From positions 124,001-188,000 of the forward strand of contig CAXSGY010000005.1 in NCBI GenBank assembly GCA_964237235.1: 64,000 nucleotides of DNA, written 5' to 3'. Positions within the stretch are counted from its first letter, which is position 1. Each line of letters begins with the position of its first letter. The translations under genes were made by a program, and so were the position numbers. Source of the DNA: GCA-002050365 sp964237235 (GTDB lineage: Bacteria; Acidobacteriota; Blastocatellia; Pyrinomonadales; Pyrinomonadaceae). Of this stretch, positions 43,645-52,164 are shown one piece after another. Below the pieces are notes generated by a model. It saw only the letters and a program-made list of their open reading frames with translations, was not told where the DNA came from and did no database searches.

Positions 43645-43698
43645 CGGTATTTAGCAGTTTTTTTGAAGTGGAGCAAGTTCCCTTAAATCGCCACTTTT
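43645..43698 (-). promoter_or_regulatory. SAM-II riboswitch aptamer
   Basis: On the minus strand the conserved order is present: AGTGGCGATTTA, ACTTGCTCCACTT, an A-rich linker and TGCTAAATACC. This matches the SAM-II pseudoknot pattern (GTGG-GATTT, CTTGC-CCAC, A-run, GCTAAA). It lies in the leader of the methionine/cysteine PLP gene, the expected target. Confidence 0.85.
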
Positions 43699-43802
43699 TA
43701 CTCTTTCAAGATTTTGAAAGTTTTCACTTAAAGAACTAATCTGAAATTTATCGGATAAGCGTTGAGCGTGTCAAGTTGGATAAAATTTAATCGAAAAAAT
43801 AG

Positions 43803-44141
43803 ATGAATGATTTACCCAAAGCAAATTTTTACGAAATCGCCCTGATTGTCTTCGGCTCGCGGCACAAATATATCTGCGAAGGCAAATCAATGAATCCGAC
43901 ATTGCGCGACGGCGAAACGGTTTTGGTTGACAGAAATGCGAAAATCGAAGTCGGCGATATTGTCGTTGCCAAGCACCCAATCGAGCAACGGAGCGAGATC
44001 GTCAAACGAGTCAAGGAAATCAATGAACGCGGACATTATTTTCTGATCGGCGACAATCTGGAAGACAGCAACGACAGCCGCGATTTCGGCGCGGTGACGA
44101 AGGATTATATCAGGGGAAAAGTCGTCGCGCGTCTGGGTTGA
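43803..44141 (+). CDS. S26-like signal peptidase (SodX/nickel-SOD-maturation type)
   Basis: A 112-residue S26 peptidase. The catalytic Ser is in EGKSMNPTLRDGE; the Lys is in EIVKRVKE; GDNLEDSNDSRDFG is the C-terminal box. It lacks the membrane anchor of LepB, as small SodX-type proteases do. No Ni-SOD is in the window, so the substrate is unknown. Confidence 0.75.
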   Translation: MNDLPKANFYEIALIVFGSRHKYICEGKSMNPTLRDGETVLVDRNAKIEVGDIVVAKHPIEQRSEIVKRVKEINERGHYFLIGDNLEDSNDSRDFGAVTKDYIRGKVVARLG

Positions 44142-44212
44142 AACGCCGCGCGAGTCGCTCAATTTTCGCCGAAATGTTAAAATAGATTTTCGCGGAATTT
44201 TAGTTTTATTTT

Positions 44213-45154
44213 ATGATCGAAGAAAAAGTTTTAATTCAAAATTTTGTCAAAAAGAAAAAGGAACGCCTGAAAAAACCCGACTGGCTGAAGATTCGCGTCG
44301 GCGATCCGACCAATCAGAACCAGGTTTTGAAATTGATTGACGGTTTGAATCTGCACACGGTTTGTCAGGAAGCCAGATGCCCGAATATTTTTGAATGCTG
44401 GACGGACAAAACCGCGACGTTTATGCTCGGCGGCGACACCTGCACGCGTCACTGCGGATTTTGCGCCGTTAATAAAGGCAAGCCGATGGATTTAGACCCG
44501 CTCGAACCGCTGCACGTTGCCGAAGCGGTCGCGCATTTAGGTCTCGAACACGCCGTGATCACGTCGGTCAACCGCGACGATTTGCAAGACGGCGGAGCGG
44601 CGCATTGGGCGGAAACGATTCGCACGGTTCACGCGCATAATCCGACGTGCCGCGTCGAGGTTTTGATTCCCGATTTTAACGGCGACGAAAACGCGCTCGA
44701 TACGGTTTTAGCCGCGCGTCCCGAAGTTCTCAATCACAACACGGAAACGATTGCGCGTCTTTATCGCCGCGTTCGTCCCGACGCGAATTACAGGCAAACT
44801 CTAACGCTGCTCGAACGTGCGGCGCGTTACCGCGATACGCAGTTTCCACGGATGAAAACGAAAAGCGGAATTATGGCGGGACTCGGTGAAACATTCGAGG
44901 AAGTCGTCGCGCTTATGAAAGATTTACGCTCGGTTTCCTGCGACATTATGACCATCGGGCAATATCTGCAACCGTATGAACGCCGTCTGCCCGTCGAACG
45001 TTACGTTACGCCCGAAGAATTCGCCGAATGGAAACGAATCGGCTTGAGTTTAGGGTTTAAACACGTCGAATCGTCGCCGCTGACGCGCTCGTCTTATCAC
45101 GCCAGACAGCAGAGCGAATCGGACGAACCGAATTTCGCTTCGATTACGAAGTGA
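44213..45154 (+). CDS. lipA: Lipoyl synthase
   Basis: A 313-residue radical-SAM enzyme inserting two sulfurs into octanoyl groups of E2/GcvH. Auxiliary cluster CQEARCPNIFEC (C-x4-C-x5-C), the radical-SAM motif CTRHCGFC and the C-terminal RSSYHAR serine motif are intact. It serves the 2-oxoacid dehydrogenase complexes whose E1 genes are at 445 and 12727. Confidence 0.97.
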   Translation: MIEEKVLIQNFVKKKKERLKKPDWLKIRVGDPTNQNQVLKLIDGLNLHTVCQEARCPNIFECWTDKTATFMLGGDTCTRHCGFCAVNKGKPMDLDPLEPLHVAEAVAHLGLEHAVITSVNRDDLQDGGAAHWAETIRTVHAHNPTCRVEVLIPDFNGDENALDTVLAARPEVLNHNTETIARLYRRVRPDANYRQTLTLLERAARYRDTQFPRMKTKSGIMAGLGETFEEVVALMKDLRSVSCDIMTIGQYLQPYERRLPVERYVTPEEFAEWKRIGLSLGFKHVESSPLTRSSYHARQQSESDEPNFASITK

Positions 45155-45164
45155 GGAAAAGCTG

Positions 45165-45524
45165 TTGAAGAAAGGCGTTACATACGAAAAATTCCGCGAG
45201 ATTATTTTATCCTTTCCTGAAGTTACGGAAGGCATCGCTTACGGTTCGCCGATTTTCAAAGTGAAAAACAAAATGGCGGCGCGTCTTTCGGAAGAATTTC
45301 CCGAAACCGTCGTCATTAAAATAGATTTGCCTTTGCGTGCGAGCCTGCTCGAAGGTGCGCCGGAAGCTTTTTACATCACTCCACACTACGCCGCGCATCC
45401 GCTAATGCTCGTCAAGCTGTCGAAAGTTCGCGCCGACGATTTGCAATATCTCGTCGAACAAGCCTGGCGAGCGGTCGCGCCGAAAACTCTCGTCAAATCT
45501 TTTGACGGAAATAATTCAAAATAA
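45165..45524 (+). CDS. MmcQ/YjbR-family protein
   Basis: A 119-residue protein with the YjbR-like fold signature: FREIILSFPEVTEGIAYGSPIFKVKNKMAARL and LVEQAWRAVAPKTLVK at the C-terminus. DNA binding is proposed for the family but unproven. Start is TTG 45165, 10 bases after lipA. Confidence 0.8.
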   Translation: MKKGVTYEKFREIILSFPEVTEGIAYGSPIFKVKNKMAARLSEEFPETVVIKIDLPLRASLLEGAPEAFYITPHYAAHPLMLVKLSKVRADDLQYLVEQAWRAVAPKTLVKSFDGNNSK

Positions 45525-45788
45525 TTGGCGGCGAAAATTTTTGAAATCGAACGCGCAACGCCGCGCAAAATCACGGCGGACGACGGCGAATTTATTTTCG
45601 ATTTATTAAATTATCCGTCGTTTTTCAAATATATCGGCGACGCAACCAGGCGAATTATCCGTGCAGATGACTGCCGTTCATTTTTCCCGCTTATCCAAAA
45701 TATTTCGCCGAAAAAAACTCTTTACGAACCGGCTCGCAAAGGTGTAGATTATGTATATCAATTGTCAGCCGGTCGAAAGGGCATCTGA
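45525..45788 (+). pseudogene. Truncated GNAT acetyltransferase fragment
   Basis: The first 45 codons match the N-terminus of the intact GNAT gene at 55345: ITADDGEFIFDLLN, then PSFFKYIGD, against ITADDGEFILDLLN, PSFIKHIGD. After YIGD the sequence is unrelated and low quality. It begins at TTG directly after the YjbR stop. The two related starts bracket the module array. Confidence 0.75.
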
Positions 45789-45973
45789 AGCTGCGTCATC
45801 AAACGGCGCAAGTTCGCCCCGGAATCGTCTTACAATAAAACCGGCAGAACTGATAAACCCCCATTAAGCTGCCGCTGAAAAGTATGAATTAGGCTCTAAA
45901 TTCGCTAAACCGTTAAAAAGCTTTGCGAATTGATTCGACGAATTATAACTGACGCACAAACTTCATTTTAATC

Positions 45974-45990
45974 AGGAGGAAAAGTCAGTG
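45974..45990 (+). promoter_or_regulatory. Strong ribosome site and GTG upstream of the long effector gene
   Basis: AGGAGGA at 45974-45980 stands 7 bases before GTG 45988, in frame with the 46105 gene. Frame: V-N-D-F-K-S-I-N-F-S-G-H-I then TAA at 46027. This looks like the true start of a gene broken shortly after it. Confidence 0.7.
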
Positions 45991-46104
45991 AACGATTTCA
46001 AATCAATTAATTTCTCAGGTCACATTTAACTTTCAAAACAATTCGGAAAATTTAAGAACCGAACATCAAATTCCGCGAACATACCGCCCACGCTGCCCGA
46101 AGTA

Positions 46105-47466
46105 TTGGTTGATTACACTTTCAGCAACGCGCAGTTTCCGGTTGACGTTCAGGGCAAAACTCTTAATTTGAAGTTTTCCGAAGCGAACAAAATCCTAACC
46201 GAATACTGCCGTGAATGTCTGCCGGTTTACAGCACCCTGGCATTTTTTGAGGTGTTCAACAAACAGCCCGCCTTCGATTCGCTGCCGATGCTTAATAATC
46301 AAAAATTCGAATCCGCCGTCAGTCTTTATCAAAATCTTTATCACTCGACCGACGTTGCCGAAGTAAAAAACACGCTTTCTTTTTATATAGCCGATCCGTC
46401 GAGTCTGGCAAGTTGGTTCGATTTGCGAACGACCGAAGCGAAATTGACGGATTTAAGGAATTCTTTGAAGGAAATCGAAGCCCGTTACAGAAAACGCTTA
46501 TTCGATGAAGTTTTGGCGACGAGCGCGAAGGACGGCAAAGGAAATCCGCTCGACGCGAAGGCGATCAAATGGTTCACCGAACAGAAAGCCGGTAAAATCT
46601 TAAACGAGGAAGCCGTCACGTTTTTTATCCAAAGAGCGGACGACGAAATGGCGTTGGACATCAAGGTCGAGTTTGCCAAAAATCAGCTAAGAGCCTTAAT
46701 GTTTTATGCTGATCCGATTATCAGCGACCCGCGTTTCAGAATGTCTTTGGAAGATTCGCGCTGGAACGAATACGACGAGACGATCAAAAAAGAAGTCACC
46801 TATTACAACCAGAAGTTCAGCGGCAGAGGCGACGGATTTGTGCCGCTCGACTGGCGATATGTCAAAGCGATGCTTTGGACGGAATGTCTAGCGGGACCAG
46901 GTAGTGTAAAGAATATTAAAGCGCAAAATGAATGGAATGGTTCTCCGATGCAGATTGGGAGACGTGCCGCAGATGCGGGGTATATTGTCGTAAGTGGTAA
47001 AAGCAATGACTCTGATACGGAAAGAACTTTTTTCGTAACTCCGACTGAACTTCGTCAAGCAATTCAGGGCAAGAGTAAGATGGTCGGTCATCTAAATGTC
47101 AGAGCGGGAATTGCCTATCTTTATATAGTAGCAATCGTTAGTATGGTTGATAAGCCCCAGGATACGATAGATGATACGACAGTATTGACTTATACATACC
47201 AAAAATCAGATAAGGGATTGGACAGTATTGCGAAAAAATTGGGAACGACAAGTAGAAATATTGCAGCCAATTCAGGCATAACTCTAACCAGTATTCTGCA
47301 TGCCGGAGACATATTAAGATATCAAAAAGCTAAGGCGGACAGAGTGCCTTCTGGGTGGGTGAATTGGAAAATAGCTATAGTAGATAAATACAATTATGGA
47401 GATCCCTTGTACGAGTTGAAGGTGGACAACGCTTATCGGATAATAACGAGTCGGACGGCAAAGTAG
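46105..47466 (+). CDS. Lysozyme-like/LysM effector, long copy, 5' end disrupted
   Basis: A 453-residue product. Residues 1-205 are helical and unrecognised (SEANKILTEYCRECLPVY, RTTEAKLTDLRNSLKEI). The shared segment RFRMSLEDSRWNEYDETIKK follows at about 210-230. A lysozyme/transglycosylase-like domain at about 245-350 has the Glu in KAMLWTE (about 262), PMQIG and NVRAGIAYLY. A LysM-like domain lies at about 370-412 (YTYQKSDKGLDSIAKKLG ... GDILRYQKA). The end is AYRIITSRTAK. TTG 46105 is a poor start; a good start at 45988 is separated by TAA. Likely acts on peptidoglycan; toxin role is inference. Confidence 0.6.
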   Translation: MVDYTFSNAQFPVDVQGKTLNLKFSEANKILTEYCRECLPVYSTLAFFEVFNKQPAFDSLPMLNNQKFESAVSLYQNLYHSTDVAEVKNTLSFYIADPSSLASWFDLRTTEAKLTDLRNSLKEIEARYRKRLFDEVLATSAKDGKGNPLDAKAIKWFTEQKAGKILNEEAVTFFIQRADDEMALDIKVEFAKNQLRALMFYADPIISDPRFRMSLEDSRWNEYDETIKKEVTYYNQKFSGRGDGFVPLDWRYVKAMLWTECLAGPGSVKNIKAQNEWNGSPMQIGRRAADAGYIVVSGKSNDSDTERTFFVTPTELRQAIQGKSKMVGHLNVRAGIAYLYIVAIVSMVDKPQDTIDDTTVLTYTYQKSDKGLDSIAKKLGTTSRNIAANSGITLTSILHAGDILRYQKAKADRVPSGWVNWKIAIVDKYNYGDPLYELKVDNAYRIITSRTAK

Positions 47467-47488
47467 AACTGACTTTGAAGGAGGTAAA

Positions 47489-48637
47489 ATGTTTTTTCTC
47501 AAAATCCTGACGTTTTTCTTTATTTTTTTATTTCTGAGTTCGTGTCGGGCGCAAAACTCAAAAATGACTCAATCCGACTTACGCCAAAACACTTTCCAAT
47601 CCGGTGAATTTAATAACCACGGCACAGTTCCTAAAAAGGTTAAATTAACTGAAACATATCAAGTGTCGGAAAAATCGAAGTCCTTTGACAGAGAGCAAAT
47701 TCGACAGTCACTGATTCGCTACAAGCTTTACGGCGAGTCAAAAGACGGGCGGATCGGGGGTGCTAAATTTATGCACTTCAGCCATTTTTGCGACGTGTAT
47801 ATTGACGGCAAACCTTATCATATCGTTAGAGCTTTACTCAATTTACAAAATGCTTCTTTTATGCGCGGACAACTATTGATGTATATCTTTGATAATTCAC
47901 AAACGCTTATTAGTGAATTTTTTCTTCGCAGCGACATTCTTGCTTGTCGTGAAAATGCCGTTTTGTTTGATGACATAACTGATGTTGTTCGATTGTATCC
48001 CAAAGATTCCGCAAAAATGGGAGAAGTCACACACAAATCAAATAATGCAGGCATCACGAGTGATTCGGGCAATGTTTGGACGTTTAGCAATAATGCTCTG
48101 GACATCGAAACATCCGAAATGAAATCGGACGAGTATTTTTCAACTTACAAAACCCAACCGATTTTTCAATCGAGTAAAAAGATTTTCGCCGATGATAAAT
48201 CTTTAATACGAGATAGAATCGGTCAAGCGTTAACAGTTAATAAAATTGACGATAAGTTAAAGATTACAAATTTTTATCAAACCTGCAATCTGCTGATTAA
48301 CGGTAAAACATTCTATGTTGTTGATTTAATTGCAAATACAACTAATTTCACAAACGTTGATAAATCTAAAAATATTGGAGAATTCACAACCTCTAGCGAA
48401 TATCACACATTAATTTTCGACAAATCGTTAAATCTAATTTACAACCAAATGCTTGATTCACGTCCTTTTTTCTGCGTTAATAACAGCTTATCTTCCAACG
48501 ATAACTTCGGTTTTAGCGTTCCAAAAGATAATACTAAAATACAGGGAAATGTTCTGACTTTCAGCAATAATGCCAAAACAGTCAAAGCGACGACGGTCAA
48601 CTTGAATTTCTATCGCTTCAAAGACTTAATTCACTAA
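47489..48637 (+). CDS. Lipoprotein with two homologous halves, possible immunity protein
   Basis: A 382-residue lipoprotein: signal ILTFFFIFLFLSSC with lipobox. The halves at about 60-215 and 235-380 match each other: FSHFCDVYIDGKPYHIV against FYQTCNLLINGKTFYVV, and GNVWTFSNNA against GNVLTFSNNA. A TAAAATG start region with GGAGG lies 6 bases upstream. It is unlike the other lipoproteins of the array and follows the long effector, so it could be its specific partner. Confidence 0.65.
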   Translation: MFFLKILTFFFIFLFLSSCRAQNSKMTQSDLRQNTFQSGEFNNHGTVPKKVKLTETYQVSEKSKSFDREQIRQSLIRYKLYGESKDGRIGGAKFMHFSHFCDVYIDGKPYHIVRALLNLQNASFMRGQLLMYIFDNSQTLISEFFLRSDILACRENAVLFDDITDVVRLYPKDSAKMGEVTHKSNNAGITSDSGNVWTFSNNALDIETSEMKSDEYFSTYKTQPIFQSSKKIFADDKSLIRDRIGQALTVNKIDDKLKITNFYQTCNLLINGKTFYVVDLIANTTNFTNVDKSKNIGEFTTSSEYHTLIFDKSLNLIYNQMLDSRPFFCVNNSLSSNDNFGFSVPKDNTKIQGNVLTFSNNAKTVKATTVNLNFYRFKDLIH

Positions 48638-48684
48638 CAACCAAAGTCCTAAAATTTAATCTATCTCGTAACCGAGCAATCGAA

Positions 48685-49385
48685 ATGATTATAACGAGAC
48701 GTTTTTTTTATAATCAAAAATTCAGCGGCAAAGGCGACGGCTTCGTGCCGCTCGACTGGCGATATGTCAAAGCAATGCTTTGGACGGAAGTGCTGGCTGG
48801 TCCGACTGAATCTAAAGGTCAATGGCAGCAGAGACCGATGCAGATCGGCGTTGCAAATGATCCGAGTTTGAAAGTCGTGTCGAATACGGATCATGACGCG
48901 CCGCTGATTGTTTCGGAAGACCGGCGGAACGAATTCAGGAGCAATCATTTCGGTCAGAATAACGTCAAAGCGGGAATCGCTGCTCTCTACTACAAGGCGA
49001 TTGAGGGATACGACGCTAAAACTGATCCGCGAAAGGTAGGAAATAGAGATGTTCCCGATGATTTACAAGTATTAATCTATACTGTTCAAGAAACGGACAG
49101 TAAGGGAATTGATGATATAGCTAAAAGACTTAAAACAACCAGAGGCTACTTTATAAAAAATACTCCGGGATTGACATCTGAAAATATAAATCAGTTGAAG
49201 ATTGGACAAGTTCTCAATTACCAAAAAGCGCATACTGAAAGGTATATTACCGGCTGGCGAGATTGGCTAACGACGATTCGAATTACAATAAAAATCCTAA
49301 AATCAGTTCAAATGGCGGCGATCCAAACTACATAGACAAAATTCTTCGCGCTTATCAAATAATCATTAGTCGAACAGCGCAGTAA
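48685..49385 (+). pseudogene. Second lysozyme-like/LysM module, 3' frameshift
   Basis: Starts at YNQKFSGKGDGFVPLDWRYVKA, so the shared SLEDSRW segment is missing. The lysozyme-like part has KAMLWTEVLAGP and PMQIGVANDPSLKVV; the LysM part has YTVQETDSKGIDDIAKRLK. Near 49279 one base is missing in CGAATTAC (family CGAAATTAC): the open frame ends at 49335, while the proper end NYNKNPKISSNGGDPNYIDK ... IIISRTAQ reads in the next frame to 49383-49385. Almost identical to the fourth module in the catalytic part. Confidence 0.7.
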
Positions 49386-49405
49386 TCCTGCCTAAGTTTA
49401 ATTCT

Positions 49406-50461
49406 ATGTTTTATCTGAAACTAATTACAATTTCTGTGACCGGGCTTTGCTTATTGAGTTTTTGTAACCAATCCAGAGAAAAAATTTCACCGGTTGAATT
49501 AAAACCGCATTTAATCGAACAGGATAAAAGTCCTAAAAGCGACGAACCTGCTAATGCGTCGAATCAATCAAACCAAGACTCTTCCGATGATGAAATAACA
49601 AATTCTCCATATCAGAAAACTCCGCGTCGCAAGAAAATTAATTTTCCTGATGATTGTGGAACTTCTGTCGTTATCGGCACTGAAGGCTGGTTATTACGAA
49701 AAACCTGCGGCGAGGCGTTGAATGCTGTTTTATCGGATTTGCCTGACGATGAATGTGATTATGAATCAATAAGAAAGGCAGGCGGCAAATTTTTTATGGT
49801 AATTGACAATGAAAAAATGCAAACTTACCGTCTCCAAGAAGATATAGGTTCGGATGATTTAGAAAAATTGGCGCAGGAATTAAATACGACGAAGGACAAC
49901 ATCATTATCAACAACAAGTTTGGCGAAGGAGGAAAATTACTCGCCGGTCAAGAGATAAAATATCAAATTTCTCATTTGGAAAAATCATCGAGTGCTTGGT
50001 TTGATGGTTATGAAATACACTTCTATTCACTGCAACCGAATAAATATCTGGTCGAGATAAAATGTTCGGCTGGAGTTTACAATCAATACAATAACTATCT
50101 GCTTTATGACGAATCGAAACTTCCCGCCAAAACTCAAGTTTTGGAGTTTCCCTATTTGATACTCAATTATTCAAGCAATCTAAATGATTATAACGAAAAA
50201 GACGACGTTCCCGATTCCGTCAAAAAAGCAATGGTCAAAACGATTGGCGGACGATATTTTAATCCGCAAACCAAAGAATTGATCGTCTTCGATAAAGCGC
50301 ATGGCATCGGTGATGCGGGGCGATACGCCAGATATTCATTGACGAGTGGTCAACCGAAACTCGAAGAATTCCGCGCTCGAATTATTTGGAGCGGTCGCAG
50401 CTATCAACTGGATGATGTCATCAAAAGTACGACGAAAACTTGGAAACGCTATTATCCGTAA
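49406..50461 (+). CDS. DUF1176-like lipoprotein with internal LysM-like segment
   Basis: A 351-residue lipoprotein (LLSFC lipobox). The mature part begins with an acidic linker, then SPYQKTPRRKKINFPDDC. A LysM-like segment lies at about 150-190 (IGSDDLEKLAQELNTTKDNI, LLAGQEIKYQIS). The C-terminal part (AGVYNQYNNYLLYDESKLPAK, GRYFNPQTKELIVF, GIGDAGRYARYS, TWKRYYP) is shared by the other lipoproteins and resembles DUF1176 (GAYN and GLGD motifs). Possible partner of the second module. Confidence 0.6.
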   Translation: MFYLKLITISVTGLCLLSFCNQSREKISPVELKPHLIEQDKSPKSDEPANASNQSNQDSSDDEITNSPYQKTPRRKKINFPDDCGTSVVIGTEGWLLRKTCGEALNAVLSDLPDDECDYESIRKAGGKFFMVIDNEKMQTYRLQEDIGSDDLEKLAQELNTTKDNIIINNKFGEGGKLLAGQEIKYQISHLEKSSSAWFDGYEIHFYSLQPNKYLVEIKCSAGVYNQYNNYLLYDESKLPAKTQVLEFPYLILNYSSNLNDYNEKDDVPDSVKKAMVKTIGGRYFNPQTKELIVFDKAHGIGDAGRYARYSLTSGQPKLEEFRARIIWSGRSYQLDDVIKSTTKTWKRYYP

Positions 50462-50513
50462 CGATTTTTTAGACGAATAAGCTAATCCGATCATCAGCGA
50501 TTCGCGTTTCAGA

Positions 50514-51263
50514 ATGTCTTTGGAAGATTCGCGCTGGAACGAATACGACGAGACGATCAAAAAAGAAGTCGCCAATTACAATCAAAAATTTAGCGCACAA
50601 AAGTTTGCCGGAAAATTCACTAATTTTGTTCCACTCGACTGGCATTGGGTCAAAGCGATGTTGTGGACGGAAGTGCAAGCCGGACCAAAGAACAATTCTG
50701 AACAATGGACAAAATTGCCCATGCAGATTGGCAGATTTGCCGCTGATCCCGCATATGATGTGGTAAGCGGCAAAAGCAATGAAACCGATAAGGAAAAGAC
50801 TAAACTGGTAACGCCCGACGAACTGTATCAGAATGTTCAAAATAAGAGCAGTGTTGTTGGAAATCTCAACGTGCGGGCGGGTATTGCTTATCTTTACATT
50901 GCTGCGATTGACGAAGTTGATTTTGATGACGATGAAATTGTAAATCCAATACTTCAAACCTACACAATTAAAAGTGGCGATAAACTCTCTGCACTAATTT
51001 CCAAAGCAGTAATTAAAACTACTCAAACCAATATTATTAAAAACACCGTCGGATTGACTAAAGAAAATGTCGCAAATCTAAAACCCGGACAAGTGATTTC
51101 ATATCAGGAAGCTAAACCTGTCAGAAATATTTCAAGGTGGAAGGATTGGATGATGGCAATCAAAAATTACAACAGTAAGAAGCCTAGCGAAAAAGGCGAT
51201 CCGATGTACTTAGATAAAATTAACCGTGCGTATAGAATTATTATAAGCCGAGTTTCACAATAG
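50514..51263 (+). CDS. Third lysozyme-like/LysM module, intact short copy
   Basis: A 249-residue protein starting at MSLEDSRWNEYDETIKKEV. The homologous DNA starts upstream at about 50483 (ADPIIS equivalent), so the N-terminal 200 residues of the long copy are absent. The catalytic-like region has KAMLWTEVQAGP, PMQIGR and NVRAGIAYLY; the LysM segment has YTIKSGDKLSALI and LKPGQVISYQEA. It differs from the other copies after the first 20 codons. No signal peptide, so secretion would need another system. Confidence 0.65.
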   Translation: MSLEDSRWNEYDETIKKEVANYNQKFSAQKFAGKFTNFVPLDWHWVKAMLWTEVQAGPKNNSEQWTKLPMQIGRFAADPAYDVVSGKSNETDKEKTKLVTPDELYQNVQNKSSVVGNLNVRAGIAYLYIAAIDEVDFDDDEIVNPILQTYTIKSGDKLSALISKAVIKTTQTNIIKNTVGLTKENVANLKPGQVISYQEAKPVRNISRWKDWMMAIKNYNSKKPSEKGDPMYLDKINRAYRIIISRVSQ

Positions 51264-51289
51264 TATTTTTGGACTGCACAAAAAACAAT

Positions 51290-52144
51290 ATGTTCTGCAT
51301 AAAAACAACGGTATTTATTTTATTGGTCACTTATTCAGTCAATTCGTGCGGTTTTTCGCGTGCATCATCGAATAGATTAGTCGAAAACGATAAAATCGGT
51401 AAACAACCGCCCGCGGCAGACGAACAGAACATAAATGTTTTGAGCAATACTGAAAGCATAAAGAGTGCCAATCTAGATCAAAGAATTTTCTCCAACTCGA
51501 AATATGCAAACTCCTATCAAATAAAACCGCGTCGAAGGAAAATTAATTTTCAAGACGACTGTCAGTACATTGCCGGAAATGGCGATGAGTATTTATTAGA
51601 GAAAACGTGCGCTGACGCTCTTCAAGCTATTAAACCTGGTTTGCCCAAAGAGTGTGAGTATAATACGTTCAGGGACAGAGACGGCAATACTTATTTTTCC
51701 TTTTTTGAGACTGCTCAAATAAAGTTTTACCCATTATCAGCTAACAAATATTTGGCTGAGTTGCGCTGTCAGACCGGTGCTTATAATGTTCAGAATGTTT
51801 ACTTATTATATGACGAATCGGCGATTCCGGCAAAAGCGGAAGTTTTAGAGTTTCTGAGTCTAGAGTTTATCTCTGATGAAGATTCGGATGTTGCCAAAAG
51901 CGTAGAAAAAGTAAAAGTCAAAATTATCGGCGGACGATATTTCAATCCGAAAACCAAGGAATTAGTAGTGTTTGTTAAATCTCGCGGTATCGGCGACGCG
52001 GGCGAATATGCCAAATATTCGTTCCCGAACGGCAAGCCGAAGCTCGAAGAATTTCGCGCCAAGTTCAAATGGTCAGGGCGCGGCTATCAAGTGCCTGATG
52101 TCATTAAAAGTCCGCCGAAAACTTGGAAACGTTATTATCCGTAG
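51290..52144 (+). CDS. DUF1176-like lipoprotein without LysM
   Basis: A 284-residue lipoprotein (FILLVTYSVNSC lipobox). After KPRRRKINFQDDC it has no LysM segment and goes straight to YLAELRCQTGAYN, LYDESAIPAK, GRYFNPKTKELVVF, GIGDAGEYAKYSFPNG and PKTWKRYYP. ATG at 51290 preferred to TTG 51269. The likely partner is the third module, 26 bases upstream. Confidence 0.6.
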   Translation: MFCIKTTVFILLVTYSVNSCGFSRASSNRLVENDKIGKQPPAADEQNINVLSNTESIKSANLDQRIFSNSKYANSYQIKPRRRKINFQDDCQYIAGNGDEYLLEKTCADALQAIKPGLPKECEYNTFRDRDGNTYFSFFETAQIKFYPLSANKYLAELRCQTGAYNVQNVYLLYDESAIPAKAEVLEFLSLEFISDEDSDVAKSVEKVKVKIIGGRYFNPKTKELVVFVKSRGIGDAGEYAKYSFPNGKPKLEEFRAKFKWSGRGYQVPDVIKSPPKTWKRYYP

Positions 52145-52164
52145 AAAGTTTTCAGACTTATAAT

